NCBI GenBank assembly: GCA_902514095.1
Contig: CABXPS010000001.1
Coordinates: 1-62,075, forward strand
DNA length: 62,075 nucleotides
Direction of reading: 5' to 3'
Source: an uncultured marine group I thaumarchaeote
GTDB lineage: Archaea; Thermoproteota; Nitrososphaeria; Nitrososphaerales; Nitrosopumilaceae
This document shows, in pieces, positions 1 through 9,231 of this stretch (positions within the stretch are counted from its first letter, which is position 1; the number at the start of each line of letters is the position of its first letter). The translations under genes were made by a program, and so were the position numbers. The notes under the pieces were generated by a model, which had not been told where the DNA came from, made no database searches, and saw only the letters and a program-made list of their open reading frames with translations.

Positions 1-1
1 C

Positions 2-490
2 GATGCAAGAGTAGACCCATCTGAAGTAGAAACACTTGCAGGTGGAATCATTCATGAAATCAGTGAAATTCTAGGTGAAGAAAGCGAGGACGCAGAACTA
101 CAATCCTATGTAGATGAAATTCGTGAATTATTGACACAAGCAAAACAAGAATATCAAAATGGTGATTCTGATTTAGCACTAAGTCTTGCCACAAAAGCAT
201 ATCTTGACAACTATGAATTCTTAGAAGGTCCTCTAATTGAGGCCGGTGAAAGAGAACTCATGGAAGAAGTTGAGATTATGTTACGTGAAGAACTTCGTGG
301 TATGATGAAATCCGGTGCTTCAGTTTCAGAAGTTAATTCTCAAATTGATGCCATCTTGATTAAAATGGACACTGTTGAAGTAGTTGTACCAGAATTTGGT
401 ACAATTGCAATGATGATTCTTGCAGTTGCAATTATTGGTTCAATATTATTTGCATCCAAAAGTAAACTAATGACAATTAAACCATTTTAG
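2..490 (+). CDS. PEFG-CTERM surface protein, C-terminal part (5' end outside window)
   Basis: The reading frame is open from the first bases of the window, so only the last ~162 residues are seen. The visible part is acidic and probably helical. It ends with a sorting signal: VVPEFG, then a hydrophobic segment (TIAMMILAVAIIGSILF), then a short basic tail containing KSK. This is the PEFG-CTERM pattern recognised by archaeosortases in Thaumarchaeota, so the protein is probably exported, cleaved and attached at the cell surface. There is no recognisable enzymatic domain in the visible part. The class assignment is solid; the role is unknown. Confidence 0.85.
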   Translation, partial: DARVDPSEVETLAGGIIHEISEILGEESEDAELQSYVDEIRELLTQAKQEYQNGDSDLALSLATKAYLDNYEFLEGPLIEAGERELMEEVEIMLREELRGMMKSGASVSEVNSQIDAILIKMDTVEVVVPEFGTIAMMILAVAIIGSILFASKSKLMTIKPF

Positions 491-652
491 ATCAAAATCG
501 GTTATTGTTATTTTTTTTTATTTTTTTTATTTTTTTTATGTTGATAAAGTTGTAATATTTTCATACAAATATGTAAAAAATTTATTTTGATCTGTAATAA
601 TTACATAAAAAAATTATACTTAATTATGATAAGTGTCTATTGTAAATCATAG

Positions 653-726
653 GAATAAGTCCACCTTAACCCCCTGAGTGCAATGCTCTAAAGGAAACCA
701 AACGGGATTTTGCTCTGGGCTTATTC
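653..726 (+). ncRNA. candidate structured small RNA
   Basis: The 300-base gap between the PEFG gene and the next gene is AT-rich except for this GC-richer island. A 10-bp helix closes it: GAATAAGTCC at 653-662 pairs with GGGCTTATTC at 717-726 (one G-T wobble). Inside, CCTT 664-667 can pair with AAGG 691-694 around a small hairpin GAGTG-CAA-TGCTC at 676-688. A TATA-like box AATTATGA at 622-629 is the right distance upstream for transcription to begin at the helix. It does not match tRNA, and I see no clear C/D or H/ACA boxes or known riboswitch core. It could be a free sRNA or a leader of the gene at 790. Confidence 0.45.
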
Positions 727-789
727 ACCTTTAAATTAAAACTATTTTTCAAATAGAAAGCATTAATTTGAGATCTATGTACTTCAACT

Positions 790-1281
790 ATGTTGTTTGA
801 AATTACTTGGCATGAAAATTTTTATGGAATATCTTGGGCTTATGAAAAAGATAGACTGGTAGTATCTACGGTTTTTGAGGATAAATCCGAAGCAATACAG
901 ATAGCACAAGAAATAGAAGAATGGAGTGATAAATTTACTAGATTAACTATTGTTGAAAAAGTAAATGGTGAATTTTCAATTTGTTGTTATGAGGATCCTC
1001 AAATATCCAAAAGTTCTGAACATGTTGGACTTTTTAGAACTGGAATGATTCAAAGTGGAGGTTATGAGCAAGCAAAACCTATGATTCAAGAAAAACCCCC
1101 TCTCTTACAGATTGCTTATGCTGCTGATGTTAGGGATATGACTACTTATGAGCAAATATCTCGACTAGTCCCAATGAGGAAATGTAGAATTATTTCTGAA
1201 AAAGATTTGAAAAAGCAGGAATATTATTTTGAAAGAACTGCACATATAGAAAAAAAATCTGATGAAGATTCAAAAAAATAA
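790..1281 (+). CDS. hypothetical protein, 163 aa
   Basis: Not recognised. A soluble protein with no signal peptide or membrane segment; the C-terminus is rich in Lys, Glu and Asp and probably disordered. Codon use resembles the neighbours and ATG is the first start in frame. It follows the candidate structured RNA at 653-726 by about 60 bases, so the RNA might be part of its leader, though a separate gene is equally possible. Convergent with hsdS. Confidence 0.7.
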   Translation: MLFEITWHENFYGISWAYEKDRLVVSTVFEDKSEAIQIAQEIEEWSDKFTRLTIVEKVNGEFSICCYEDPQISKSSEHVGLFRTGMIQSGGYEQAKPMIQEKPPLLQIAYAADVRDMTTYEQISRLVPMRKCRIISEKDLKKQEYYFERTAHIEKKSDEDSKK

Positions 1282-1378
1282 AATCAATCATCATTTATGG
1301 CCAATTAAGCAAAATTATGCAAATTCAATTTAAAGAATCACTATCAACTTATTGCCTAATTTTGGTTAATGCTTTTTT

Positions 1379-2683
1379 CTAAATATTTACCCTGATTTGT
1401 CCTGTTACCAATTGTTCAATTAGTTCTTTTTTTAAATTTATAAAATTTAATTTTTGTTTTTTTACATTTCGTATTTGCTCATCTATGTTTCCAAGTATGG
1501 TTGCAATTTTCTTTTGTTCTGGTAATGGTGGTTTCAAAATAATTAAATTTTTAATTTGTGTTAAACTGAGATTAGGTTGATTGTTATCTGTTCCTTCAAC
1601 ATGGATTTGTTCTTTAACAAAATTACTTTTTAAAAAATAAAATAAAAAATGATGATCAAAATCAATGTTGTTTTTCAGCCTAATTATTGAAATAGCTTGA
1701 TTGGTATTACTTGGAATATTTTTCTTTTGAACTAATCCAATATATCCAAGAGTTCCAGCTATAGTTAGTAAAATATCATTTTCAAACAATTTAGATCTTG
1801 ATAATTTATCATGTGTTTCTTTTTCAATAAAATCGCAATCATTAGTATCAATATCTCCTTCATCATCAATATTTTGTATCTTAACAAATGGTATTCCTCT
1901 TTCTTTTTCACAATATGATGAGGGAGTGGTTCCTTTTGTAATGGGTTTACAGATGATTTCCAGCGTTGTAGTATCTTCCCATTCTCTAGGAATTTTTATT
2001 GTTTTTTTAAAATACCAATCTATTTTTGTGAATTGTGTATGATTTAATCCTGTTTTCATCAATTTTTGAAGTAAATTCTCTTTCAAAATTTGTATTTCTG
2101 ATATCAATCTATCAAGTTTTTGTTGTATCTGTTCTATGCTTGTAATTATAGTTACAATTTTTTTTTGTTCATTTTTATTTGGAACTGGGATCTTAAGTTG
2201 TTTTAATATGTCAAATTTTACTGATTTTCTTCTCTCTACACTACCGTTTCCCATTGATGAATAAAGATACAAAAATCGACGAGATTTCATCAGATATAAT
2301 AAAAATTCTTTTTCAATAGTTGAATCAATTTCAAAAACAGTATACATAGGACTGATGTACCCTTTTTCGTAATTTTTCAAAAGTGCAATAGCTCCTTCAT
2401 CAATATGAATTGTTGAATATGCAAAATTATCCTTTTTAACTAATTTGTATTTTTCAACATTTTTACTAAATACCTGTTTATTGAAATAATCCGAAGATTT
2501 AACAAATCCTTTTTTTTTAGAAATTGAAAAAATTACTGGATTAGGTTCTTCTGATAATTGTTGATTTATTTCAGTACTAAATGAGCCAATTTTTTTTATT
2601 TTCCAATCTTGAGGAATTAGATCATTTGATCTAAAAATATAATTAATTTCTTTAAATCCTGTTTTAGATTTATTTTGTTTCAA
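1379..2683 (-). CDS. hsdS: type I restriction-modification specificity subunit HsdS
   Basis: HsdS recognises the DNA target of a type I restriction-modification complex. The 434 residues show the standard two-half layout: target-recognition domain 1, a conserved helical spacer beginning near NEQKKI (about residue 170), recognition domain 2 starting near IPREWED, and a second spacer beginning PLPEQKKIATIL near the C-terminus. Each half opens with the typical (I)P..W. pattern. The start overlaps the end of hsdM by 14 bases, so translation is probably coupled and it is the last gene of the hsdR-hsdM-hsdS operon. The two recognition domains differ, so a bipartite asymmetric target is expected; the sequence of the target cannot be told from here. 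Confidence 0.93.
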   Translation of the reverse strand: MKQNKSKTGFKEINYIFRSNDLIPQDWKIKKIGSFSTEINQQLSEEPNPVIFSISKKKGFVKSSDYFNKQVFSKNVEKYKLVKKDNFAYSTIHIDEGAIALLKNYEKGYISPMYTVFEIDSTIEKEFLLYLMKSRRFLYLYSSMGNGSVERRKSVKFDILKQLKIPVPNKNEQKKIVTIITSIEQIQQKLDRLISEIQILKENLLQKLMKTGLNHTQFTKIDWYFKKTIKIPREWEDTTTLEIICKPITKGTTPSSYCEKERGIPFVKIQNIDDEGDIDTNDCDFIEKETHDKLSRSKLFENDILLTIAGTLGYIGLVQKKNIPSNTNQAISIIRLKNNIDFDHHFLFYFLKSNFVKEQIHVEGTDNNQPNLSLTQIKNLIILKPPLPEQKKIATILGNIDEQIRNVKKQKLNFINLKKELIEQLVTGQIRVNI

Positions 2684-4151
2684 ATTTTATTCCTTCTAAA
2701 TCTGATAATTCTTTTTTTAACACTTTTTCTGTTTTTTCATATTCCTTTTTAAAATCTGAAATATTCTGGATGATTTTTTTAATATTTATTGAAGGTTCTG
2801 TTACATAACTATCAATATATCGTTTAACATTCAAATTGTAATCATTTTCTTTTACATCATCTATTGTAATAGTAATTGATTTTTCTGTTTGTTTTTTCTT
2901 TGAAAATATATTTAAAATATCTGGAATATCATTTTCAGATACAGGATCTCGTTTATCATCAAGTGAAAAACCATCTGCAGATACATCATATAACCAAATC
3001 TTATCTGTTGTACCTCCTTTTGTAAAAAATAAAATCGCAGTCGAAACTCCAGAATATGGTTTGAATACTCCTGTAGGGAGATATATAATCGATTCAAGTT
3101 GACATTTTTCTAACAATAATTTTTTTATTGATAAATGAGCATTAGATACACTTGTTAAAACGGAGGATGGAACAATTACTGCTGCTTTACCCCCAATCAA
3201 TAATTTGTCATAAAATAACTCTACAAAAAGAAGTTCAGTTTTGGTAGTGGATATCGAAAAATCTTCATTAATCTCACTTTTATTCAATGTTCCTGCAAAA
3301 GGAGGATTTGCTAAAATTACATCATATTCCTCATGATGTTCAAATTGTTTTCCAACAGAATTTTCATATTCTATGTTTGGATGTTTAAATCCATGCAAAA
3401 TCATATTCATTTGAGAGAACTGAGTCATAGGTCTTTCAAAATCAAATCCAAATAACTGTTCATTTAGCAAAAATTCTCTTTGTTTATCTGTTAAATTATC
3501 TCCAAGTGCTCTATCTGAATCATTGGATTCTTTGCTATTGTATTTTTTTAGAATATGTAGATATGTATTTACTAAAAATCCCCCAGTTCCACATGCAGGA
3601 TCACAAATTTTTTGATTAATATCAGGATCTAATAATTCGACCATCATACGAATAATGTGTCTGGGAGTTCTAAATGCTCCATTTAATCCGGATTGAGTAA
3701 GTTTAGATGAAACATATTCGTAAATATCTCCTTGTGTATCTAAGTTTTGTTCAGAAATTTGTAACTTATCAATGACGTCGACAGCATCTTGTAGTAAAAT
3801 AGGACTAGAAATTTCAAAGTTTGAATCTGCTAAATCTAATTTTAATTTGCCCTTTAATTCGGAATTTTTCAAAAATGGAAATACATTATTTCTAACATGG
3901 GACAACATTTTTTCTCCTGGATAATTTTTCCATTCTGACCAACGCATTTCATCATGGCCATCAAAGACTGATTGATATTTTTTTTTGGCATGTTTTGCAG
4001 CTATTATTCGATCATTTTCATAATCTTCAAGTTTTTTCATAAATATCAAATATGATATATGTTTTAGAGCATTCATATGATCAGCCATTCCATTTGAAAA
4101 GAATTTTTGCCATAACGAGTCTATTTTTTGTTTTAAATCAGATGATAGCAT
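2670..4151 (-). CDS. hsdM: type I restriction-modification DNA methyltransferase HsdM
   Basis: N6-adenine methyltransferase subunit that protects the target site and, with HsdS, forms the methylase core. The N-terminal ~150 residues match the HsdM N-terminal helical domain (ALKHISYLIFMKKLED). The SAM-binding motif DPACGTGGF lies near residue 185 and the catalytic NPPF (N-P-P-F/Y, adenine type) near residue 282. Length 493 is normal for the family. The start overlaps hsdR by 14 bases and the end overlaps hsdS by 14 bases, giving a tightly coupled three-gene operon. The frame is open throughout and the motifs are intact, so it should be active. Confidence 0.95.
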   Translation of the reverse strand: MLSSDLKQKIDSLWQKFFSNGMADHMNALKHISYLIFMKKLEDYENDRIIAAKHAKKKYQSVFDGHDEMRWSEWKNYPGEKMLSHVRNNVFPFLKNSELKGKLKLDLADSNFEISSPILLQDAVDVIDKLQISEQNLDTQGDIYEYVSSKLTQSGLNGAFRTPRHIIRMMVELLDPDINQKICDPACGTGGFLVNTYLHILKKYNSKESNDSDRALGDNLTDKQREFLLNEQLFGFDFERPMTQFSQMNMILHGFKHPNIEYENSVGKQFEHHEEYDVILANPPFAGTLNKSEINEDFSISTTKTELLFVELFYDKLLIGGKAAVIVPSSVLTSVSNAHLSIKKLLLEKCQLESIIYLPTGVFKPYSGVSTAILFFTKGGTTDKIWLYDVSADGFSLDDKRDPVSENDIPDILNIFSKKKQTEKSITITIDDVKENDYNLNVKRYIDSYVTEPSINIKKIIQNISDFKKEYEKTEKVLKKELSDLEGIKFETK

Positions 4152-6942
4152 TATGCCTCTTTTCCAATGTTTTACATACCATCATTATATCCTCCATATC
4201 TGATTCTTTAAACAATTTGTTTGGAGTACCAATTCTGTCAAATGGGGCATTATACAAATCTGAAATCTCTACCTGACCTTTTTTGGATACAGTATTTTTT
4301 ACAGTTCTAACAAACAACACTTGATCTGCACTCCACTCTGAATGTTCTTTGATAAATGAATCAAATGCATTTGAGCATTCCTCTTCAAAGTTGGGAAACT
4401 TATACAATCCCAAAATATGCCTGATAAATTGACTAAATGAGCCTGTAGGCTGTTTGAAGTTTTTTCTGAATATGTCTATGGTAAAATCTGCATTAATTGA
4501 GAATAATGCATGCTCTAAATCCATTAATTCCTCATCATTAGGATCATCTCCTTTCATAATTCTGCCCAAAGTTGGGTTATCTTCTGCTAACTCTTTTACT
4601 GCACTTTCAATTTTTTTACGATATTCTAGTACAAATTCAGAACTAGTTGTTTGAGTTTTTTTAATAATTCTTCTTTCAGATATAATGTCGTCTAATTCTA
4701 ATTCAATTACTTCTCTTGATTTTTTTGTTCTCTGACTAATTACTGGTTTGAAAGTATTTTCAATATATTTTGAATCTTCATATTTTATTTCATCCCAGAA
4801 TTTTTTTGAAAGAACTTTTTTCTTATCTTCTATAATCTCTTTAACTGCATTGAGATTATCTGAAAGATTGTTGATGTCATTTGCTATTGTTTTTTGTACT
4901 CTTTTGAACACTTTTTCATCTCCTTCAAGAATTGCTAATCCTAATTGTTCTGTTTTTAATTCAAATGACATTTCATCAACATTGATGTTTCCTTGATGTT
5001 TGAATAATGGTGCTACTTGATCTTTAATGTAGTCTACAGGATCTTCTGCAATATTATCCCAGAAATTCTTTTCAAATACATGTTTTATTTTTAATTTATT
5101 TTCTTTAATTGAAATATTTTCTTTTGGCAAATGAGAAATCATAGTTTCAATTTCAGATTTTATTGTCTCTGCATTTTCTGTTTCATCTACAAACAAAAAG
5201 TGTTGTAATTTTTTTAATTTAGTTCTAAATACTCTAACAGGTAATGCTTCTGAAAGATACTCTTTTTTTCCTTCTGGATTCATGTTGAAAAATTGTAGAT
5301 TTTTCCAATGATCTATTATTAAGAAATGATCTTTGCCATTTTCAGGTAGTCTGTCTTGAAACTTACATGCGGCATTAGGTCTAGTTCCTCTTCCAATCAT
5401 TTGCCAAAATTTAATTTTTGAAAATACAGGTTTTGCAAAAACTAAATTACAAACCTCAGGCACATCCACGCCTGTATCTAACATGTCTACTGAAATTGCA
5501 ACTCTGGGCATGTCTTCTTTCATGAATTTTTCTATCAATCTTTGTGGTCTTTCCATGCCTGAGTAAATTGTTTCAGCAAGTTTTCCATCATATTCTGGGT
5601 ATAATCTATTGAATGCATCTAGTAATCCTTGTGCATGTTTTTTAGAAATAGCAAAAATTATGGTTTTTGCTGGTAATACTCCGTTCAAATCTTTGATTGA
5701 TTCATCCATAAATTCTTGAACTATGGCTTCATCTGTTCCCTTATTCATCACCTTTTTGCCTAATTCATGTCCTTCAAAATTAAGATCTTCTAATGGAATA
5801 CCTTCTTCAACTAATTTTTTTCTTACAGTTAATGGAATGTCTCCTGCTTTGATTCCTTTTAGTTGGAAATTTGTTCTTGCTTCAAACCCTCTAAATTCAC
5901 AAAGATATTTTGGAGTTGAATTAATTGCATCATCGTAACTGAAATTAAATGTGGGAGTTCCGTCATAGCATTCAAACTGTCTAAATGTATTCTTGTCAAG
6001 AGTTTCTGCAGGTGTGGCAGTTAATCCAATTTGTATGGCATCAAAGTATGATAATACATCATTCCATTTTCCATAAATTGAACGATGAGCTTCATCAGAT
6101 ATTATAAGATCAAAATAACCTGGGGAATATTCTTTGTATGTCTCAATCATTGTTTGAAGAGTTGATGCATAAAGTCTAGCAGGTTCAACTATTCCTCCTG
6201 TTACATACTTTTTAGATTCATTTGGAAAGAATTGTTTGAAGCCTGAATTTCCCAAATCTCCCATGGCTTGATCACGTAATGCATTTCTATCTGTTAAAAA
6301 TAAAACCCGATTTACTTTTCCTGCTTTCATTAAAAGATCAATTGTGGACATTGCAATTCGTGTTTTTCCTGTACCTGTTGCTAAAGTTAACAAGAATCTT
6401 CTTTTATTATCAGAAAGCCCTTGTGCTATTCGTTTTATGGCTTCAATTTGATATGGTCTATCTGTAATTGATGTGTTAATTTCCATAGTTCTAGGATCAG
6501 ATGAGGATTGCTTTTGTTGTCGTCTTTTCATTAATTCATCTTGACTAAAGAATCCCATTACCTTACGGGGAGCATTATCTGGAAAATCCCAAAAATAAAT
6601 GTCATCACCATTAGTCAAAAAGATAAAACATGTTTTGCCAAATTTTTGTTTAATATAATCTGTATATTCTTCGGCTTGTTGTTTTCCTTCGTATGCGTTT
6701 CTAGCATATTTTTTTGCTTCAACAACTGCTAAAGGATCACCAACATTATCAAATAGCAAATAATCTACAAATCTATCATTTACGGGATTTCCATTCTCAT
6801 CAATTCCCCAGTTAATTAGATATTCTGGTTCAACTTGTTTTTTGTCATTTACCTTCCAATCTCTTAACTCAATTGCTTTGTCAATGAGTTTTTTTCGTGT
6901 TTGCCACTCTGTAAGATTTTCATTACTCAATATTACTTTCAA
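4138..6942 (-). CDS. hsdR: type I restriction endonuclease and translocase subunit HsdR
   Basis: Motor and nuclease subunit that pulls in and cleaves unmodified DNA. At the N-terminus a PD-(D/E)xK nuclease core is visible (D in VDYLLFD, then VVEAKK at about residues 60-75). The helicase motor follows: Walker A ATGTGKTR near 186, DEAH near 282, LTATPAE near 305, and the motif VI region QMIGRGTRP in the second RecA domain. The C-terminal ~300 residues are helical and charged, as expected for the assembly domain. Length 934 is normal. It is first in the operon; upstream is the 420-base gap containing tiny genes. No frameshift is seen. Confidence 0.95.
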   Translation of the reverse strand: MKVILSNENLTEWQTRKKLIDKAIELRDWKVNDKKQVEPEYLINWGIDENGNPVNDRFVDYLLFDNVGDPLAVVEAKKYARNAYEGKQQAEEYTDYIKQKFGKTCFIFLTNGDDIYFWDFPDNAPRKVMGFFSQDELMKRRQQKQSSSDPRTMEINTSITDRPYQIEAIKRIAQGLSDNKRRFLLTLATGTGKTRIAMSTIDLLMKAGKVNRVLFLTDRNALRDQAMGDLGNSGFKQFFPNESKKYVTGGIVEPARLYASTLQTMIETYKEYSPGYFDLIISDEAHRSIYGKWNDVLSYFDAIQIGLTATPAETLDKNTFRQFECYDGTPTFNFSYDDAINSTPKYLCEFRGFEARTNFQLKGIKAGDIPLTVRKKLVEEGIPLEDLNFEGHELGKKVMNKGTDEAIVQEFMDESIKDLNGVLPAKTIIFAISKKHAQGLLDAFNRLYPEYDGKLAETIYSGMERPQRLIEKFMKEDMPRVAISVDMLDTGVDVPEVCNLVFAKPVFSKIKFWQMIGRGTRPNAACKFQDRLPENGKDHFLIIDHWKNLQFFNMNPEGKKEYLSEALPVRVFRTKLKKLQHFLFVDETENAETIKSEIETMISHLPKENISIKENKLKIKHVFEKNFWDNIAEDPVDYIKDQVAPLFKHQGNINVDEMSFELKTEQLGLAILEGDEKVFKRVQKTIANDINNLSDNLNAVKEIIEDKKKVLSKKFWDEIKYEDSKYIENTFKPVISQRTKKSREVIELELDDIISERRIIKKTQTTSSEFVLEYRKKIESAVKELAEDNPTLGRIMKGDDPNDEELMDLEHALFSINADFTIDIFRKNFKQPTGSFSQFIRHILGLYKFPNFEEECSNAFDSFIKEHSEWSADQVLFVRTVKNTVSKKGQVEISDLYNAPFDRIGTPNKLFKESDMEDIMMVCKTLEKRHNAII

Positions 6943-7189
6943 AAATATCTTATATTTATAAAATTTTTAAGGAAAAATTGTAACACATTGTATTAGATAA
7001 TTTTATTAGTCATTTTTTGTAATTTTGTGGATGATGATGATTAAACTCTCTAAATGTTTACTAATGTCTAAAGGGAATAAAACCCCGATATCATTAACCA
7101 ATTATAATACATCACTATCAAATCATTCATAGGATTACTACTGATCAATCGTTCATCTCTTTTAAATGCAAAATTGCTTTACTCTATCT
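6943..7189. other. AT-rich intergenic stretch, hsdR promoter side
   Basis: No gene is supported in this stretch. It should carry the hsdR promoter on the minus strand. On the plus strand a short GC run (GGG...CCCC around 7077-7087) could form a weak hairpin, but no extended helix was found. A TATA-like TTTAAATG occurs at 7161-7168, 26 bases before the tiny reading frame at 7190. Confidence 0.5.
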
Positions 7190-7261
7190 ATGAATGATAA
7201 TGATAACTCTACAACATGGGAAGATGCAATAGGTTCATCCTGGTTAATATCTGAAGAATAA
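7190..7261 (+). CDS. possible 23-aa microprotein with leaderless-type promoter
   Basis: A 24-codon frame beginning MNDNDNSTTWED and ending SEE. It is too short for coding statistics. Support comes from position: TTTAAATG at 7161-7168 is centred about 26 bases before the ATG, exactly the spacing of leaderless archaeal promoters seen elsewhere in this window. It may equally be a non-coding transcript or chance. Confidence 0.3.
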   Translation: MNDNDNSTTWEDAIGSSWLISEE

Positions 7262-7363
7262 TTCTTTTGAATTTAATCATTTGATAATTTGTAAATATAT
7301 TTTTTTATAACTTTATTTTATAGATGATCAAATTTCACAATATGTTGTTGGGTATTCAAATTG

Positions 7364-7489
7364 ATGGTTGATCATACCAAAGAATGCAAATATAGAATTG
7401 ATAATGATTTACCTCATACAAACTGTTATTGTAAATGTCATAAAATTGTCATGATGGAATCTACAAAAATGGAATCAAGAACGTTCTGA
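7364..7489 (+). CDS. small Cys/His-rich putative zinc-binding protein, 41 aa
   Basis: Short frame with Cys8, then Cys21-x-Cys23-x-Cys25-His26 (PHTNCYCKCHK), a plausible metal site. The length and composition resemble the many other Cys/His microproteins in this window. Its last 15 bases overlap the 3' end of the convergent gene 7475-7711. Function unknown. Confidence 0.5.
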   Translation: MVDHTKECKYRIDNDLPHTNCYCKCHKIVMMESTKMESRTF

Positions 7490-7711
7490 TTCTATTTTAG
7501 GCTCAAAATTATCCACAATTTCTGTCACTGTTTTGATAATTGCATTTTTGATTTGTTCTTGTTTCATTCCTGATTTACTCATAAGTTTCATTTGATCCAT
7601 TAATGCAAAATGTACTCTGCCTTGTAGATAATCTACAATTCCAAAATCATTTTTTGGGAATTCAGTAACAAATAGATCATGATCAGATGAATCACTGGAT
7701 GTTTCGGTCAT
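7475..7711 (-). CDS. hypothetical protein, 78 aa
   Basis: Small acidic protein with a serine-rich N-terminus and a predicted helical C-terminal half (MDQMKLMSKSGMKQEQI). No cysteines, membrane segment or known motif. It is divergent from the gene at 7782 with a 70-base AT-rich shared promoter region. Confidence 0.6.
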   Translation of the reverse strand: MTETSSDSSDHDLFVTEFPKNDFGIVDYLQGRVHFALMDQMKLMSKSGMKQEQIKNAIIKTVTEIVDNFEPKIESERS

Positions 7712-7781
7712 ATGTTAAATTAAAAAAATAACATTATAAAATTTTCATAATGTTCATTAATGTCAAAAAATAGGAATTTTC

Positions 7782-8132
7782 ATGACAGACTTTGAGCATA
7801 AACCGTATGATAAAATCTATGTTCGAGATATGATCAAACTTAGTCTTGATGATCTTATAGGTATGATGTCTTCATTGGAATCTGCTAATGCATACTGGGT
7901 TGATGGAGTGTTGTTTGCTAGCTTTGCTATGACTGAATCTGAAGAATTAGCTAAAAAAGAAATGAATAATGAAATGTTTCTGGATAAAGTTATTTTTGCA
8001 GTATATGACAATTATTCAAAAACAGTAAAATCCTCAACAAATCTTGAAATTGGTGTTTTAAACATGCAAAAAAGTAAACTGTACACTGATTTAATCAAAT
8101 GGCTAAAGACACAATCTATTTGGACTGAATAA
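7782..8132 (+). CDS. hypothetical protein, 116 aa
   Basis: Not recognised. A soluble protein with mixed helix and strand; the middle segment ANAYWVDGVLFASFAM looks like a buried strand-helix pair. No signal peptide. ATG start about 70 bases from the divergent gene; the frame is uninterrupted. Likely a lineage-specific thaumarchaeal family, but that is inference from lack of recognition. Confidence 0.6.
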   Translation: MTDFEHKPYDKIYVRDMIKLSLDDLIGMMSSLESANAYWVDGVLFASFAMTESEELAKKEMNNEMFLDKVIFAVYDNYSKTVKSSTNLEIGVLNMQKSKLYTDLIKWLKTQSIWTE

Positions 8133-8177
8133 AATCATCTACAATTTCAACATGGTTACTTTTGGTATAATCTTTTT

Positions 8178-8729
8178 ATGATGATCAATTTGATCTATTC
8201 TATGGCACTAAAATCTGAATCATCCTTTAAAGAATATTTAAAAAAATTACCTGATGACACTATAATCAAATACTATTCTGATGTGGAATATTCTCCATTT
8301 CCAGTAATATTAATTCAAGAATATACAAGACGATTTCAGCAAAAAAGTAAAAATGAAATTATTAAAGATCTAAAATATCAAACACGTTTAGCTCGTAAAA
8401 AAACTCAAGAAATTGGTAAAATGGCAAAAAAACATACTTCAGTTAATGATGTAACAAAACAAAAATCTCAAGAAATTATTAAACAGGCCAAACAAAAAGG
8501 ATACAGCATAAGTGAAAAAATATCTAATAAACGTCATAAAATAAGTTCAAAATTAAAAAATACTGCTAAATCTAAAATTCAAAAAACTGTTAATGCTGGT
8601 AAGAACTTAAAAACATCTAAAAAAGAAAATTTAGAATTATTAGAAAATTTGGCAAAATTAAAGGATGCTGGAATAATTACTGCAAAAGAGTTTCAAGAAA
8701 AGAAAAAGAAAATTTTATCAAAAATCTAA
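8178..8729 (+). CDS. basic helical protein with C-terminal SHOCT-like domain
   Basis: A 183-residue, very lysine-rich protein. The final ~30 residues (LLENLAKLKDAGIITAKEF, then the basic EKKKKIL end) fit the SHOCT short C-terminal helical pair, often found in oligomerising or membrane-associated proteins. The central part (about residues 70-150) is Lys/Gln/Ser-rich and probably coiled or disordered and could bind nucleic acid. An alternative start is the Met at residue 9 (MALKSES). No membrane segment is visible. Confidence 0.65.
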   Translation: MMINLIYSMALKSESSFKEYLKKLPDDTIIKYYSDVEYSPFPVILIQEYTRRFQQKSKNEIIKDLKYQTRLARKKTQEIGKMAKKHTSVNDVTKQKSQEIIKQAKQKGYSISEKISNKRHKISSKLKNTAKSKIQKTVNAGKNLKTSKKENLELLENLAKLKDAGIITAKEFQEKKKKILSKI

Positions 8730-8742
8730 TTTTAAAATATTT

Positions 8743-9159
8743 TTATTTATTCAATATTTTTTGAAATTTATCTAATTCTGATTTAGTTTTTACAAATTGA
8801 TCTGTTAAAATTTTACAAGAAAAAATTTGTTTCATTTTGTTATCTATGACAAAAATCATTTCATTAAGAATAACGGCATCTATGAATTCATCATTGGGGT
8901 ATACTGTATATTCTAATATCTCATTATTAATTTGAATTTTAAATTTGAACCCCATTAACAAACCGGCTTCTTCATGCTTGTTTAGGAATCCCCTGATACT
9001 TGCTTTTACATCTGATTTTTTTTTAATTAATGAAAATTTACTTTTATTTTCATTATTTTTTTCTATAATACATCCAACTGGATTATTTTTAATATGTAAA
9101 ATTAATGATTCATGAGTTTTAGCATATTCTTCTGTGTCTTCAATTTTATCTAAAGGCAT
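8743..9159 (-). CDS. hypothetical protein, 138 aa
   Basis: Not recognised. Mixed alpha/beta soluble protein; the middle (GFKFKIQINNEILEYTVYP) suggests a beta sheet, followed by FIDAVILNEMIFVID. No motif or signal peptide. Convergent with the SHOCT-like gene, 13 bases between the two stops. Confidence 0.6.
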   Translation of the reverse strand: MPLDKIEDTEEYAKTHESLILHIKNNPVGCIIEKNNENKSKFSLIKKKSDVKASIRGFLNKHEEAGLLMGFKFKIQINNEILEYTVYPNDEFIDAVILNEMIFVIDNKMKQIFSCKILTDQFVKTKSELDKFQKILNK

Positions 9160-9231
9160 ATTTTGACCATCAAAATTTAATTAATTAATTTTTATAATTC
9201 ATGCCTATGTTTTCTTTTTTAATGAAAAAAA

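Noticed and set aside
7021-7100. ATGATGA followed by possible structure, as for a C/D-box RNA
   Set aside because: No D box (CTGA) at the right distance and no terminal stem; only a tiny GGG/CCC pairing.
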